NCBI GenBank assembly: GCA_003427395.1
Contig: BFEA01000366.1
Location: 712,277-754,776, forward strand
Direction: 5' to 3'
DNA from: Chara braunii
Taxonomy: Eukaryota; Streptophyta; Charophyceae; Charales; Characeae
DNA: 42,500 nucleotides
Shown: positions 32,440 through 42,490 of the stretch, one piece after another
Numbering within the stretch: position 1 is the first letter of the stretch
Layout of the letters: the number at the start of each line of letters is the position of its first letter
Translations under genes and position numbers: made by a program
Notes under the pieces: generated by a model
Database searches by the model: none
The model's input: the letters and a program-made list of their open reading frames with translations, nothing else
Told to the model about the DNA's origin: nothing

Positions 32440-33850
32440 TGAGGTTAAAATGACAGCGAGGTTAGAATGTCGTTAAAGAACGTTATACGCAGTTATGCTA
32501 GTTTCTGGTAAGTCTATTATCGAAAGTGCCGTGTTAGGTTTAATATGTGACTTACGGTTTTCCCTCGTAGTCTCAATATTGATTTCTTTTCGGGCTAGTA
32601 ACCGGTGCTCGGTATATGTTGGCAGAACAGTGTACATGACGTCGGTAGGTAGTCTTTAATATGCTGGAAATCACCGTTTGCTCGTGACCTGTGATGGACA
32701 CCGCGTTGTCACAGAGGAAACCGATGTAGAGACAATATCGACATGGGTATCAAGTATTTAACCCATATTCGTGATCCGTAATATATTTAACCTGTGTTTA
32801 TGCACCGTTGATGCTGGTAAGCTACGGATCCGCTCCAGGATGGAGAAGTGAAAACGTCGAGTCTAACACAACGGGCGTCGTTACACTCGTTCGACATTCT
32901 ACACGTACGCGCGCAGGCGGCTCAGGCACGTAGAATGTCTTTTGAGAACGTTGTAGGCGTATGATGATGGTAGTTTCGCTGGGAACTGTATTATCGAAGC
33001 TGTGAGTTCAGCTTTTACGGTTTTCCCTCGAATCGAACTCAATTGTCCATATCACCTTGAGTCGGTAGATGGATCGTGCGTTCTTTTCGGGCTGGAAAAC
33101 GGTTGCCAGAAGAGCGTACATGACGTCTGCAGGGAGGGTAGCATATGCTGCAACTCACCGTTGGGTTTATTCGACGGTTGTAGACCTATGATGGACGCCT
33201 CGTTATCACAGAGGAAACCGATGGAAAGAAAATATCGAAATTGGTAGAGGCTACGTTGATGCTTGGAGGCTACGTACTCGCGGCGTTGATGCTCGAAGGC
33301 TAAGGGTTCGTTCCAGGATGAAGAATCGAAAACATTGAGCGTAACACGTGGCGGCGCTGCGCTGTTCGACATTGTACACGCACTCGCGTCGTATATGCTC
33401 AGACACGTGTAGAATGTCTTTGAAGAGCGTTGTAGGCATTTGATGGTTTCGTTGGGAACTGTGTTATCGCAGGTGCCATATTAGGGTTTGAGTACGACTT
33501 ACGGTTTCCCTCGATATCTCCTTCGAATCTCTAGATTTGTGCGTTCTGTTCAGGATAGAAAACGGTGGTTGGTATGTTTTGCCAAAAGAACGTACGACGG
33601 GCGTGGCTGCACTGTTCAACATTCTACACGTACTAGCGCCGTCGCTCAAACACGTACGTTGTGCTTAAGCAGAACGCGCGCCGACATCCTGCTGACATTT
33701 TCCTTAAATGTAGGTTGCTCATTGAGTGCGGGAAATGGATTTCTATCCCGCGGGGATCGTTAGTCGTGTCGAAATTTGAGCTACACGTACCTTGGCCGTT
33801 GCTCGGACACGTGGAGTGTTCTTCAGCTGAGTGCCCCCCCCACATCCTGA
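32440..33850. repeat. ~477-bp tandem repeat, two full and one or two partial diverged copies
   Basis: TAGAATGTC...GAACGTTGTAGGCG-like segments start near 32465, 32934 and 33411, each followed by GGGAACTGTRTTATCG, a TTTCCCTCGA-like word, TTCTTTTCGGGCTGG-like and GTACATGACGTC-like words. CCAGGATGGAGAAGTGAAAA at 32834 corresponds to CCAGGATGAAGAATCGAAAA at 33311, giving a 477-bp period. No coding frame is shared between copies. Confidence 0.8.
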
Positions 33851-33998
33851 TTGTAAAACGTTTTATTCACGACTCGTTCTTTCATTGCAAGTGGAAAAGG
33901 GAGTTACGTCCTACCCTTCGGTGCCTAGTTGTTTCCTTTTGTGGTCGTGTACAATAATACGTGCTGCGTTCGGTGGAAGTTCTTTTGTGCGATTTCAA

Positions 33999-34101
33999 TC
34001 TGGTTGGTGAATGCGTGCTTCGTTGCATTTCCGCGTCGTTTGTGACTTCTGGTTGGTGATGTGTGCTTCCTTGCATTTCCCGTTCTTTTTCTTTCGTGAT
34101 T
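33999..34101. repeat. ~50-bp tandem duplication
   Basis: CTGGTTGGTGAATGCGTGCT and CTGGTTGGTGATGTGTGCTT each lead into TTGCATTTCC and end near TCGTGATTT or TTTGTGACTT. Confidence 0.75.
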
Positions 34102-36474
34102 TGTGCATGTCTGTGGAAACTGGCGTGTGGTTCCATAACCACCTGCATCGTCCGGGGGCTAGGTCGCACTTGCACGAATTAAGAGATACTGACGGTAGAT
34201 AGCAAAGATCAACGGGCAAAATATGTCCTAATTTACGCAAGTGGGACCTTGCCCCGGATCTACCGTCTCCTCTCATATGCCATTGTATTTTGCGTCTTTG
34301 CGCCCACCACGTTGACGAGAGAAGCTTTACGCGTCCAACAAGATGGAGCACGTTGAATGTTATTAAATTCCGTTGAACGCGCAAAGCTTCTGGTGGGGTT
34401 CTTCCATAAAAGACGAAGGATGGCGAGTGACAACCTGAAAGACTAGCTTGTCAGCGCCATGGCCAAGGCGAAGAGAATACTTGCGCTGTTATGTTTTGGA
34501 TTTTGGATTGAATGCTCTTCTGAAGTGGTCGTCAGATATGTCCCCTGATGGTTTCTGTAAAGCCATTGGGTGTGGAAGGTCTAGTGGCGATTGTTGGTAT
34601 CTCTGTTTCGTATAATTTGGTTTGGCATGGAGCTCTGATGTGAGCATCACCTCCGGCGTCAATGCAATTCTAGGTGGTCGTATGATTTTTGGTTCACTAT
34701 TCCTAATGTCGACGAAGTTGAAGTATTACCCATATTCCTGATCTCGACGACGTTAAGTGAAGTATTTAACCCATATTCCTGATCCGTAATATATTTCTAA
34801 TCTTGTGAAATAGTATAGATAGTATAGATAGCATTCTTCCTGACGGTCTACTACTATAGTAGAGACTACAATCCCGTTCTGAACTCTTCCTATCCGCTTG
34901 CTTGTCTATTACACGGCCAGCACTTCCTATCTGCATGCTTCCTGCGCGAACTTCATGTTGGTGTCTTCACCCCGTCTTCACATCATCAGCCGCCAGCACC
35001 CTTGCCAACTCCCGTCGGCGGAATGTTGGGGTTCTCTCTTGAGGATAAAAGCTGTGTTCGCTGTGTTCGAGAGGCAAATCGCGCTTATGTGGAGAGTGGA
35101 GACGAGTAGCACGTTTCATATATCCCGCTTACGTGGCAATCCGAAAGTCTGGTAAGGGAAATTGTGGGAAGTAAAACCGACCCCCGTCTGTGATTGTTGC
35201 TTGCATCCTAGTCCGAGTTCTTAGTCTTTCCTGTTAGGTCTTGGTGAATTTGCAATGCACGCAAAAGAGTGTTTGTAGACCTTAATTTGCTTTCATGTAT
35301 GCAAAGAGTTTTACTTTTGCTAATTTTATGGAATGCAGCGCATTTTAACTTTTCTTGCTCCGCTTTAGCCCCCTTTTTTCCTTTAAAAAGGACAGTTTGG
35401 CCCGGTCCCCATCTGAAATAGAATCTGAATGTGGGGTAAGTGCAGCGTTTCCTCTTCGGAAGGTAATGCAAGGCATTGTGTGCATCTGCACTATAGCAGC
35501 GGTCAGGTGCACGACTGACTGGCTTGGCTTGAAAGCCGGTGTGCTAATGTATGGCAGATCGTCATAATCCACCGCCTGAGCACAAATGACAAAATGGTAG
35601 TTTCTTTTTTTTGTTTTTGTTTTTGGAAATGTCCCAGTTTCAAACCCTAACTGGAAGCAAGTACACGAAGAAAAGTAGCTCTTGATTGAATGAATGACAA
35701 GACAAGAAGCTCCACCGTTTGTATGAGAAGATCACGCCTCTTAACACCCTACACCCTGAATCAGTTTTTTGTAATTGTTTTTTAAGGGCTAACCAAAAAG
35801 GTAAGGCTCCGATCACTATCGTCTTCCCCCGAAAATAACGCACCCTAAAAGTTAATGTATAGAAGCTATATTTCTGGCCAGATACTGCCAAAATAAGGCT
35901 GCGTTGTGTTCGGGGAAAGACGGTAGTAGTACTGAAGGATCGCGCGGACAGAAGGTAATCTACGAGTCCCCGCGGTGAACTGTGGATGATGCACCTTGAG
36001 GCAGAGGTCTAGGTGGGTCCCACTTTCAAGGAGTCGCCACACTACTGATCACTAAACGAATCCACGTGTATGTTCCGTCCAAACGTGTCTAGAGACATCT
36101 GTTACTATGAAATATGGTAACGCACGTATCGGGCCACCTTCTGGGGAAAGATGCACTGGTCATTTTTGTCGTTTTGTGAGAGTAGTTGGCGAGGGCGCTT
36201 CTGGAAGGAGCAGAATAGCCACTCGTGCTCTCATCCGGCCTTTGCCTCCTGTTGCCGTGCTGACGCCGATTGGTCCAGCGGATGGGAAATTACATCCGTC
36301 GATCTACACGCGGCCTGTCTCCGATGGACAGTGGGGACCACCACTCTAGCTGACACCCCAAAACGGCAATACGGTGAGGAGTTTGGAAGAGGGATTTTAG
36401 TGGGGGTGGGGATTGGTGGGGGGGCGCCGGGCGACCGGTAGGCGCAGGCGGGTCAAGTTCTGCAATTTTCGAGC
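34102..36474. other. No gene recognised
   Basis: A segment at about 34752-34795 (AAGTATTTAACCCATATTC, GATCCGTAATATATTT) repeats one at about 32750-32790. Otherwise nothing assignable; ORFs are short on both strands. Confidence 0.45.
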
Positions 36475-37095
36475 GCCAACGTTTGGCCATTTTTCGCGCC
36501 CAAAAAACTTCAAAAAAAAAAGTGAAAAATTGAGACCCTGTAGAATACCTCTGAAAATTAAAGAAAAATATCAGAAAAATGAGAAAACTATTTTAGACCA
36601 TGAAATAAATGCTGCGGCAATTCGTCACATTTTCCACTTTTCGCAACTCCACAACGTGTGGGCCCACGTTCAGAAGAATGGCACGAAAACTCTGAAAATT
36701 CGAGGGTCTGTACATTTTTGAAAAAACAAAAAAAACATTTTAGGTGGTGAAATATTTAAAAAGTAAAACGAATTTTAGGTGGCGAAAATAAATGCTGTGC
36801 CGATTTGTTTAATTCTCGATTTTGCCCACTCTACTACTTGGGAGCCAAGGGGAAACGATCATACGACAGCCTGGCCGCCCCTTGTTTACAAGTGGGAGAG
36901 AAGGTATCCCAATTTCAGTGATTTTTCACGGTCAGAAGAATTCATTAAAAAATTCTGAAAATTGGAGGGTCCGTAGATTTGGTCGTGAATCTTTCCAGGA
37001 AAAAATCATTTTTAAAAAATTGAAGAATCGTTTCAACCACGAAATAAGTGGTGGTGGCAATTTGTTGGATTTTCCATTTTCACCATTCTGCCCGG
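36475..37095. repeat. Three diverged AT-rich direct repeats
   Basis: Units near 36485-36660, 36665-36830 and 36925-37095 share the order CAGAAGAA.., CTGAAAATTGGAGGGTC-like, GAAATAAATGCTG-like and ATTTTCCACTTTTC-like. An inverted copy of the third is at 37500-37615. Confidence 0.65.
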
Positions 37096-37209
37096 AGTCC
37101 ACGCCATGCTACAGGTATAGCTCTCATGAGGACACCCTGCTACAGGTAGCTCTCGTGAACCTGTGCTACCGGGTCAGTAGTGACGCGTGGCCCAGTTGCT
37201 AAGGACTGG

Positions 37210-37211
<2 letters not shown>

Positions 37212-37239
<28 letters not shown>
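37212..37239. repeat. Poly(T) tract, 28 nt
   Basis: Twenty-eight T residues. It may be the tail of a retroposon on the minus strand, but no flanking duplication was identified. Confidence 0.95.
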
Positions 37240-37246
<7 letters not shown>

Positions 37247-37337
37247 AAACTGGGCATTTTCCGGCCTCGGAAAATGGCTGGGTAAAGGTTTGGCGGGGGT
37301 GCAAATTGAAAACGCACTGCGCCAGTATTGAACCACC

Positions 37338-37409
37338 AGTCCCTCTGACGTCAGAAACCTCGGGGGTACCGGTAGTCCCTCTGACGTCAGAGACCTCAGG
37401 GGTACCGGT
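37338..37409. repeat. 36-bp tandem duplication carrying TGACGTCA
   Basis: AGTCCCTCTGACGTCAGARA then CCTCRGGGGTACCGGT occurs twice (37338-37373, 37374-37409) with two mismatches. Each unit has the palindrome TGACGTCA (37346-37353, 37382-37389), a known bZIP site, and GGTACC. Confidence 0.95.
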
Positions 37410-37499
37410 AGTATAGAGTGGAAAACCGGTCGGGCCTGAAGAAATGGAATTTGCGCAAATGCACCAAATCGGCGCGGCGAACATTTGACGGTCAAAATG

Positions 37500-37615
37500 A
37501 TTTTTTTTTATTTTTTTTTCTGATATTTTTCCCTGAAAGATCAGGACCTAATCTATGGACCCTCAAATTTGATGAATTCTTCTGAGCACCAAAAATCGGC
37601 AAAGTTGCCACTTGC
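37500..37615 (-). repeat. Inverted copy of the 36.9-kb AT-rich repeat
   Basis: Minus strand reads CTCAGAAGAATTCATCAAAT, GAGGGTCCATAGATTAGGTC and TTTCAGGGAAAAATATCAG, matching 36930-37015 on the plus strand. The two form long inverted arms around the poly(T). Confidence 0.75.
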
Positions 37616-37909
37616 AAATGATGGCGGGATTGGACCCGCCTGTGAAGAACGGTGGTCGCCGCCGTCCCTCTGTACAACCTGGCCCTAGCTCACAGGGCCG
37701 AGGGGTTTCGGCTGGCGGGGGAACTGGTGGTTTAAAGGCTGAAATTGGTTCTACTGCATCCTACAAATGGTGCCTTTCTTGGAATCCGACAAACTTGTGC
37801 CACTGCAACCTATCCCACCTGACAATTTGCCAGCCCTCCTGCCAGCCAGCCAGCTACCCAGCCATCCCTCCAAGACTACAGCTGCCTGCTAATGGGTGTG
37901 AGCTCTTGC

Positions 37910-37911
<2 letters not shown>

Positions 37912-37981
<70 letters not shown>
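37912..37981. repeat. (GT)n-(GA)n compound microsatellite
   Basis: About 38 bp of mostly GT followed by 32 bp of GA. Confidence 0.97.
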
Positions 37982-37983
<2 letters not shown>

Positions 37984-38230
37984 TTGTCGGTGTCCTTTCT
38001 CCTTTCTTGTCAGTGTCCTTTCCAGTGGTTGTGGTTGATAGTGTGCCATCAATTTCTTCCACTTGCGTTCGTTATTTTTTAAAGAAAACACAAACCACAG
38101 TTTGTATTCAACCTCATAATACTGGAACCAGCAACTTGTCAAAGTTGATGCCCCATCATCAATGCTCGATCAGGCACAGACAGTTGCTTTCACACAACTG
38201 CAGCAGATTTTACCTCCACCAGTTGAGTAA

Positions 38231-38256
38231 CTCTCTCTCTCTCTCTCTCTCTCTCT
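38231..38256. repeat. (CT)n microsatellite
   Basis: Thirteen CT units. Confidence 0.95.
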
Positions 38257-38462
38257 CGTGCCCTCCAGCAACATGAAAGGAACCCCAGGTTCAACCCACG
38301 GCACACTTGCCTACCATGATAACCAAAGCAACTCCTCTACCCCCGTCATAATTTCATAATGCCCCAGGCTACTTATTATAGAAAGGATATGGCTCTCTTC
38401 CTCCTAACATAGAATCACCTCCGCCCTGTTGACTACGGCTTACTAGAAGAAAAGAAACAAAG

Positions 38463-38498
38463 TGCGCGCGCTCGCGCGCGAGAGAGAGAGAGAGAGAG
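38463..38498. repeat. (GC)n-(GA)n tract
   Basis: Short GCGC/CGCG run followed by nine or so GA units. Confidence 0.9.
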
Positions 38499-38620
38499 TA
38501 TCGCTATCATTTTCGTTTCTTCTGGGCGTCATTGGTGTATGTGCCAGCGAATTCCTTCAGATTCGCTCATGAAAGGTCTGCCCTGTTTCACTACCGCTTA
38601 CGAGCCAACGAGTGGAGCCA

Positions 38621-38644
38621 CACACACACACACACACACACACA

Positions 38645-38691
<47 letters not shown>
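38621..38691. repeat. (CA)n-(GA)n compound microsatellite
   Basis: About 26 bp of CA followed by about 44 bp of GA. It lies about 180 bp before the hammerhead-bearing repeat. Confidence 0.97.
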
Positions 38692-38693
<2 letters not shown>

Positions 38694-39076
38694 ATCCAGA
38701 CAGGAAATCTCGTGTTCCACCAAGGCCATTCATCTATTTTTCTGTTCTGGTTTCTTGCAATTTTTTTGTAGTCACGTCCGTGTATATGACGACAATTGTG
38801 TCCACATGCGATCACTAAAATAAACAAGTATATAATGTATATATATTCATAATTTCATATATATGACATAGTCTGTATAGCTTTCCATCTGGTGTGTGTG
38901 AGTGATAGTCTGCATTGATTTTCGCCACAGGTACCTTGACGGCAGTGGTTGGTGCTCACCTCAGGGTATGAGTTGTTGGGCAGTCGTTGATGGTTCCTTG
39001 ACCACAGCAGGGGTTAAGGTGAATTATCACTTACAGTGTAATTTTTAATCAGTTAAGGGATCCTGCAGACTGTTGA

Positions 39077-39132
39077 GGGCTCAACATCCTGATGAGTCGG
39101 TCAAACTCCGACGAAACAGTTTGTCACAGCCC
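39077..39132 (+). ncRNA. Type I hammerhead ribozyme, copy 1
   Basis: Self-cleaving RNA motif with a complete core: CTGATGA (39089-39095), stem II GTCGG/CCGAC (39096-39100 with 39108-39112, 7-nt loop), then GAA (39113-39115). Stem III is very short, ACA/TGT (39116-39118 with 39122-39124, loop GTT), and the predicted cleavage is after C39125. Stem I is GGGCT/AGCCC (39077-39081 with 39128-39132), separated from the core by an internal loop of 7 and 2 nt. Loops close stems II and III and stem I is open, so it is type I. A short stem III and internal loop in stem I are known for retroelement hammerheads. The unpaired junction next to the core may weaken cleavage. Confidence 0.75.
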
Positions 39133-39205
39133 CTTGTTTGCTGTCCCCGTCTTCCTTTCTGCCTGCGTTTTACCGAGCAGCTCTATTTGACTATATATAT
39201 ATATA

Positions 39206-39317
39206 TACTCCGACGAAACAGTTTGTCACAGCCCCTCGTTTGTTGTCCTCTTCTCTCTCTCTGCCTACGGTTTACCGGGCAGTTCTGCTTGTGACGATAT
39301 ATATATATATATATATC
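39206..39317 (+). repeat. Half copy containing the 3' half of the hammerhead
   Basis: Starts at ACTCCGACGAAACAGTTTGT, inside loop II, and repeats about 100 bp of copy 1 up to the TATATA run. It lacks CTGATGA and cannot form the ribozyme alone. Confidence 0.85.
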
Positions 39318-39547
39318 ACTACATGGCCATGCTGTGCCTTTAGTGCCAGCGGCGTGTCTGGAATGCATTTTTTGCCTGTGACAGGCCTTTCTTTGCGTTG
39401 TGGGTGTTTTGCTGGGTTGTGATGGGGTGTGAGCCGACAGTCTGTATAGTTTTCCATCTGGTGTGGGTGAGTGATAGTCTACTGTGATTTTCATCACAGG
39501 TACCTTAACGGCAGAGTGGATGCTGCCCACATCAGGGTATCAGTTGA

Positions 39548-39603
39548 GGGTTCAGCCTCCTGATGAGTTGGTGAAACTTTGACTAAAGAGTTTCTCACAA
39601 TCT
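39548..39603 (+). ncRNA. Hammerhead ribozyme, copy 2, core mutated
   Basis: CTGATGA at 39560-39566 is kept. Stem II is GTTGG/TTGAC, all five pairs retained through G-U wobbles. Stem III is AGA/TCT, where a C-G pair of copy 1 became G-C. Stem I is GGGTT/AATCT, where a C-G pair became U-A. The conserved G after stem II is T (TAA for GAA at 39584-39586), so cleavage is expected to be lost. The paired changes support all three helices. Confidence 0.65.
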
Positions 39604-39645
39604 CTCGTTTGGAACAGTTGTCCTCTTATATATATATGAAACGGT

Positions 39646-40015
39646 TTTCACCTTTGCAGAAGCTGATGCAGATCCCAAGGTTTGATCCCTAGACCTTCCC
39701 TGCACCTGTGTACAGTATCGAGTAGACCCCTGTTCTTTGTCGTAGGTCCCTGTAGTTGTAGGGATTCGATCTGTAGATCTGTCAAGTAGGGGTTACAGTT
39801 GTGTAGAGGTCGAAACTGCTAGGCTAGAGGTCTGTAGGCAAGTCGTAAGTCCAACTGCGTCGAGTCGGCAGTGCAACTGCGTCGAGTCGGTAGTGCAACC
39901 CCGTGCAGTCAGCGGTACCGGTCCCAGTCAATCGCAGTCCAGTCAAGCAAGTACCATGTGGGACTGTGTGCACCAAGGGCCTGGAGGAAAGGGGCAGACT
40001 AGTGACCAACAGAAG
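39646..40015. other. Unassigned stretch with a 22-bp tandem duplication
   Basis: CAACTGCGTCGAGTCGGYAG (plus TG) occurs at 39852 and 39874. GTAGATCT/GTCTGTAG-type words recur at 39720-39840. No gene. Confidence 0.55.
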
Positions 40016-40022
40016 TATAAAT
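40016..40022 (+). promoter_or_regulatory. TATA box
   Basis: TATAAAT in GAAGTATAAATCAAGG. It precedes about 1.69 kb of ORF-poor sequence and then the gag-like remnant on the same strand, so it is the likely promoter of that retroelement. Confidence 0.4.
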
Positions 40023-40592
40023 CAAGGGGCAACGTCCAACAATTCATTCATTCGCTGTATAAGCCATGCGGAAGCGCTGCCCCAGCGTCTTGTGCGAGGT
40101 TGTCTGCAGAGCACCCGAAGTAGAAGCGGGCTGGAAGAAGACCGCGTAGCCATAGTTAGTAGTTGAGCGTCCATAGTCGCTGTAGGTAGGAGAGAGGCGC
40201 TAGTGTGTGAATGTGTGTGGGGTATTCAGGGTGATCCAGAGTTGAGTGTGTGCAAACAGTGGTGTTGGAAACAGTATTGAGAGTTGGGATGTACAGGCAC
40301 TGATGCGCCATAGCCTGTTGAAGCAACTTTGCGTCTGAACTGTGTTCTCGATTTCCATATTTTTGAGTGGGCGTTGTGCGCCAGTGTGAATCGCCATCTG
40401 TCTGCATGTATGTGAAGCGAAGAAGAAAGCGAGTCTGATTGCATTGGTATTGGAGCTGGTTCCCGTCACTCCACACGCCATCGCTGTTGTTAATAGCCAG
40501 GCGCCATAGTTGTAGCTGTGCCAACGAAGGAGGACGGTCTGCCATAGCCGCGCCGAAGAAGGAGGGTGCCGCGAACCTGCACAGGAGACAAC

Positions 40593-40596
<4 letters not shown>

Positions 40597-40656
<60 letters not shown>
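40597..40656. repeat. (GA)n microsatellite
   Basis: About thirty GA units. Confidence 0.97.
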
Positions 40657-40658
<2 letters not shown>

Positions 40659-40925
40659 AGATTGTTGTGCGGTTTAAGGAAGAAGGTGGCAGCCCGCCGA
40701 GCTCGGACACGAAGAAGACGAGTAAAGAAGAGAGAGAAGGGACGAAGAGAGGGAGAGAATCATAGCTGAGGTGGAGGAGGAAGGAGAGACAAAGAAGGGA
40801 GAAAAAGAAACCATACCGGGGGGTGAAGAAGATAGAGACGAAGACAAGAAAGAAGCCATAGCCGAGGGAGGACGAAGACGGAAGGTGAATGGAAGTAAGA
40901 AGGAGGGTTGGCAGCCATAGCTAAC

Positions 40926-41105
40926 GTTGACCGAGGTACTTACCAGCGTTGACCAGGCGTTTATCGAAGTTGACCAAGTGTTTTTCAGCGTTGACTTGGG
41001 TGCATGCTGGCGTTGACCGGGAAGTTGACCGGGGCGTTGACTAGTGTCGACCAAGGTTGGTGACCAGGGCATTGACCGAAGCTGTTGACCACGAAGTTTG
41101 ACCAA
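40926..41105. repeat. TTGACC cluster (W-box-like), about 12 copies
   Basis: TTGACC, TTGACT or one-base variants occur near 40926, 40948, 40969, 40993, 41014, 41025, 41037, 41049, 41062, 41073, 41085 and 41097, spaced 11-24 bp. TTGACC/T is the WRKY-factor W-box core. It may equally be a degenerate minisatellite (GCGTTGACCRGG). Confidence 0.8.
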
Positions 41106-41707
41106 GCTGGAGTTAATATACTCTCGCCAAGCCTTCAGCCTATCCCCTCGCCCTATGGGTGTGCTCACACCCCATGGTACTTGCTGAGTTAGTCTGTCTC
41201 CTCTTTCTGCATTGAGTCTCTTCTGTCCCGGTGATAGGAACTTTGTGAATGAGGTCATAGAATTAAGTTGACCAAACCTACACGGGTTGAGTAGGGCTAA
41301 CGGCCTTGTCTTACGATTGAATGACCTGGAGGACAAACCCTCCCAAGGACCGGTACAGACTGGCGGGTTGCTCAGTGTGGCACGGAAGGCCCAAAATCCG
41401 AGTTGTGGGCTGCACAACCAGCTGTTTACGTCTTGAGAGGACTTGCTGATCGCGTCGTCCTGTTTGCGACGTTAAATAATTCATGAGGAGTTACGGGGGA
41501 TCTCCTTAAATGCCGCCTGATCAGCAGTAAGTCCTGTAGTGACAGCCTAGAAGTAGAGTCAGGCTAGAAACCATAGTTGACAGGGTCCTCCCAAAGGCTC
41601 CAAGGATTATGAGGTCCTTAGTAAGTCAATCATAAGTTAAGTCAGTCAGGGGGTGAGAGTCTAAGTGGTGAGGAGTGAAACTGTCATTTAGTTGTACACC
41701 TATCACC

Positions 41708-42490
41708 ATGGTTGACACGCATAGCGGTTTGAGCACCACCCCATATACAAAAGAGCAGGAAGAGTCCCGCCGCCATAATGAAAGAAAGAAAAGAGAAGAA
41801 GGAGGCCAAGAAGAAGGCCCTGTTGGAAACACAGGTGGCGAAGAAGAAGAAGCTTGAGGAAGAGATGGAGAGGGTGAAGAGAGAAGAGGAGGAGAAGCTT
41901 AAAGAAGAAGAAGAAGAAGAGATATCCCTAATGAGGACTGTGAGGAGAAAGGAAAGAGGGGAATCCAGTGGGATGACAAGAAACTGGAGAAGAGAGTGTC
42001 GGAATGGGTGGCTAACTTATCCCTGGGGAGGCTGGGGGAGGATGAAGAAGCACTGATGTACATCCCCCAGGACGAGAGGGATGCTGCTGTGGTAGAGATA
42101 AAGGCCCTGACATATCCATTAGAGCAGCAGACCTTGGAAGAGGAGAAAATAATGGAGTGGAAATTGTGATCGAGGACGTAGAGAAGGAGGCGCATAGCGG
42201 CGACCACTGAGTTAGAGAAGGAATTGGCTGCAACATCAGAACAATATACTAATGCGCTTGCACAAGCGGACTTGCAGAGCAAGTTGGATGCAATCGCAAA
42301 TAGTATAGATGTATTGATCCGTGTCCAACAGGAGCAGATGCATACCTCAAGGGGCCATGACATAGCCCTACAATCCATCTGAGTAGGCTTTAAAGATTTT
42401 GCCCATGATGTGATGATGCGGATGGGCTCTGTGATAGACCCGTATGAAGAACACATAACAATTCTGTGTTGGCGCTATAGAGGGTGCCAA
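41708..42490 (+). pseudogene. Gag-like retroelement protein with N-terminal coiled coil, frameshifted
   Basis: Starts at ATG 41708 (CACCATGG context) in frame 2, with TTPYTKEQEESRRHNERKKR. It moves to another frame near 41780 for a Lys/Glu-rich coiled coil (KKALLETQVAKKKKLEEEME), then returns to frame 2 near 41972 with KRVSEWVANLSLG, DEEALMYIPQDERDAAVVEI and LEEEKIMEWKL. Stops at 42167, 42179 and 42380 interrupt; beyond them LQSKLDAIANSIDVLIRVQQ and VGFKDFAHDVMMRMGSVID still read as protein. The layout resembles, from memory, predicted gag proteins in charophyte algal genomes; no zinc knuckle is reached before the window ends. Inactive as read, and cut by the window edge. Confidence 0.65.

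Larger units (their letters stand above)
38868..39645 (+). mobile_element. Hammerhead-bearing tandem repeat (retroelement terminal-repeat-like)
   Basis: Copy 1 is 38868-39205 and copy 2 is 39437-39645. Both start with GTCTGTATAG.TTTCCATCTG, contain CACAGGTACCTTRACGGCAG and CAGGGTAT, and end with the hammerhead region and a TATATA run. Copy 2 lacks about 98 bp present in copy 1. Between them is a half copy (39206-39317) that repeats the segment from stem II onward, and 120 bp of unrelated sequence. Tandem terminal repeats with hammerheads are known in Penelope-like elements; no RT lies next to this one. Confidence 0.6.
40023..41707 (+). other. Putative retroelement leader or LTR segment
   Basis: No gene. 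It holds a (GA)n tract, a TTGACC cluster and repeated GCCATAG words. A 247-codon minus-strand frame (40674-41417) is Ser-rich where it crosses the purine-rich part and is not convincing. No primer-binding site was recognised, so the LTR border is undefined. Confidence 0.4.

Noticed and set aside
40674-41417. 247-codon minus-strand ORF
   Set aside because: Its Ser-rich C-terminal part is the shadow of a purine-rich leader and the TTGACC repeats; no motif.
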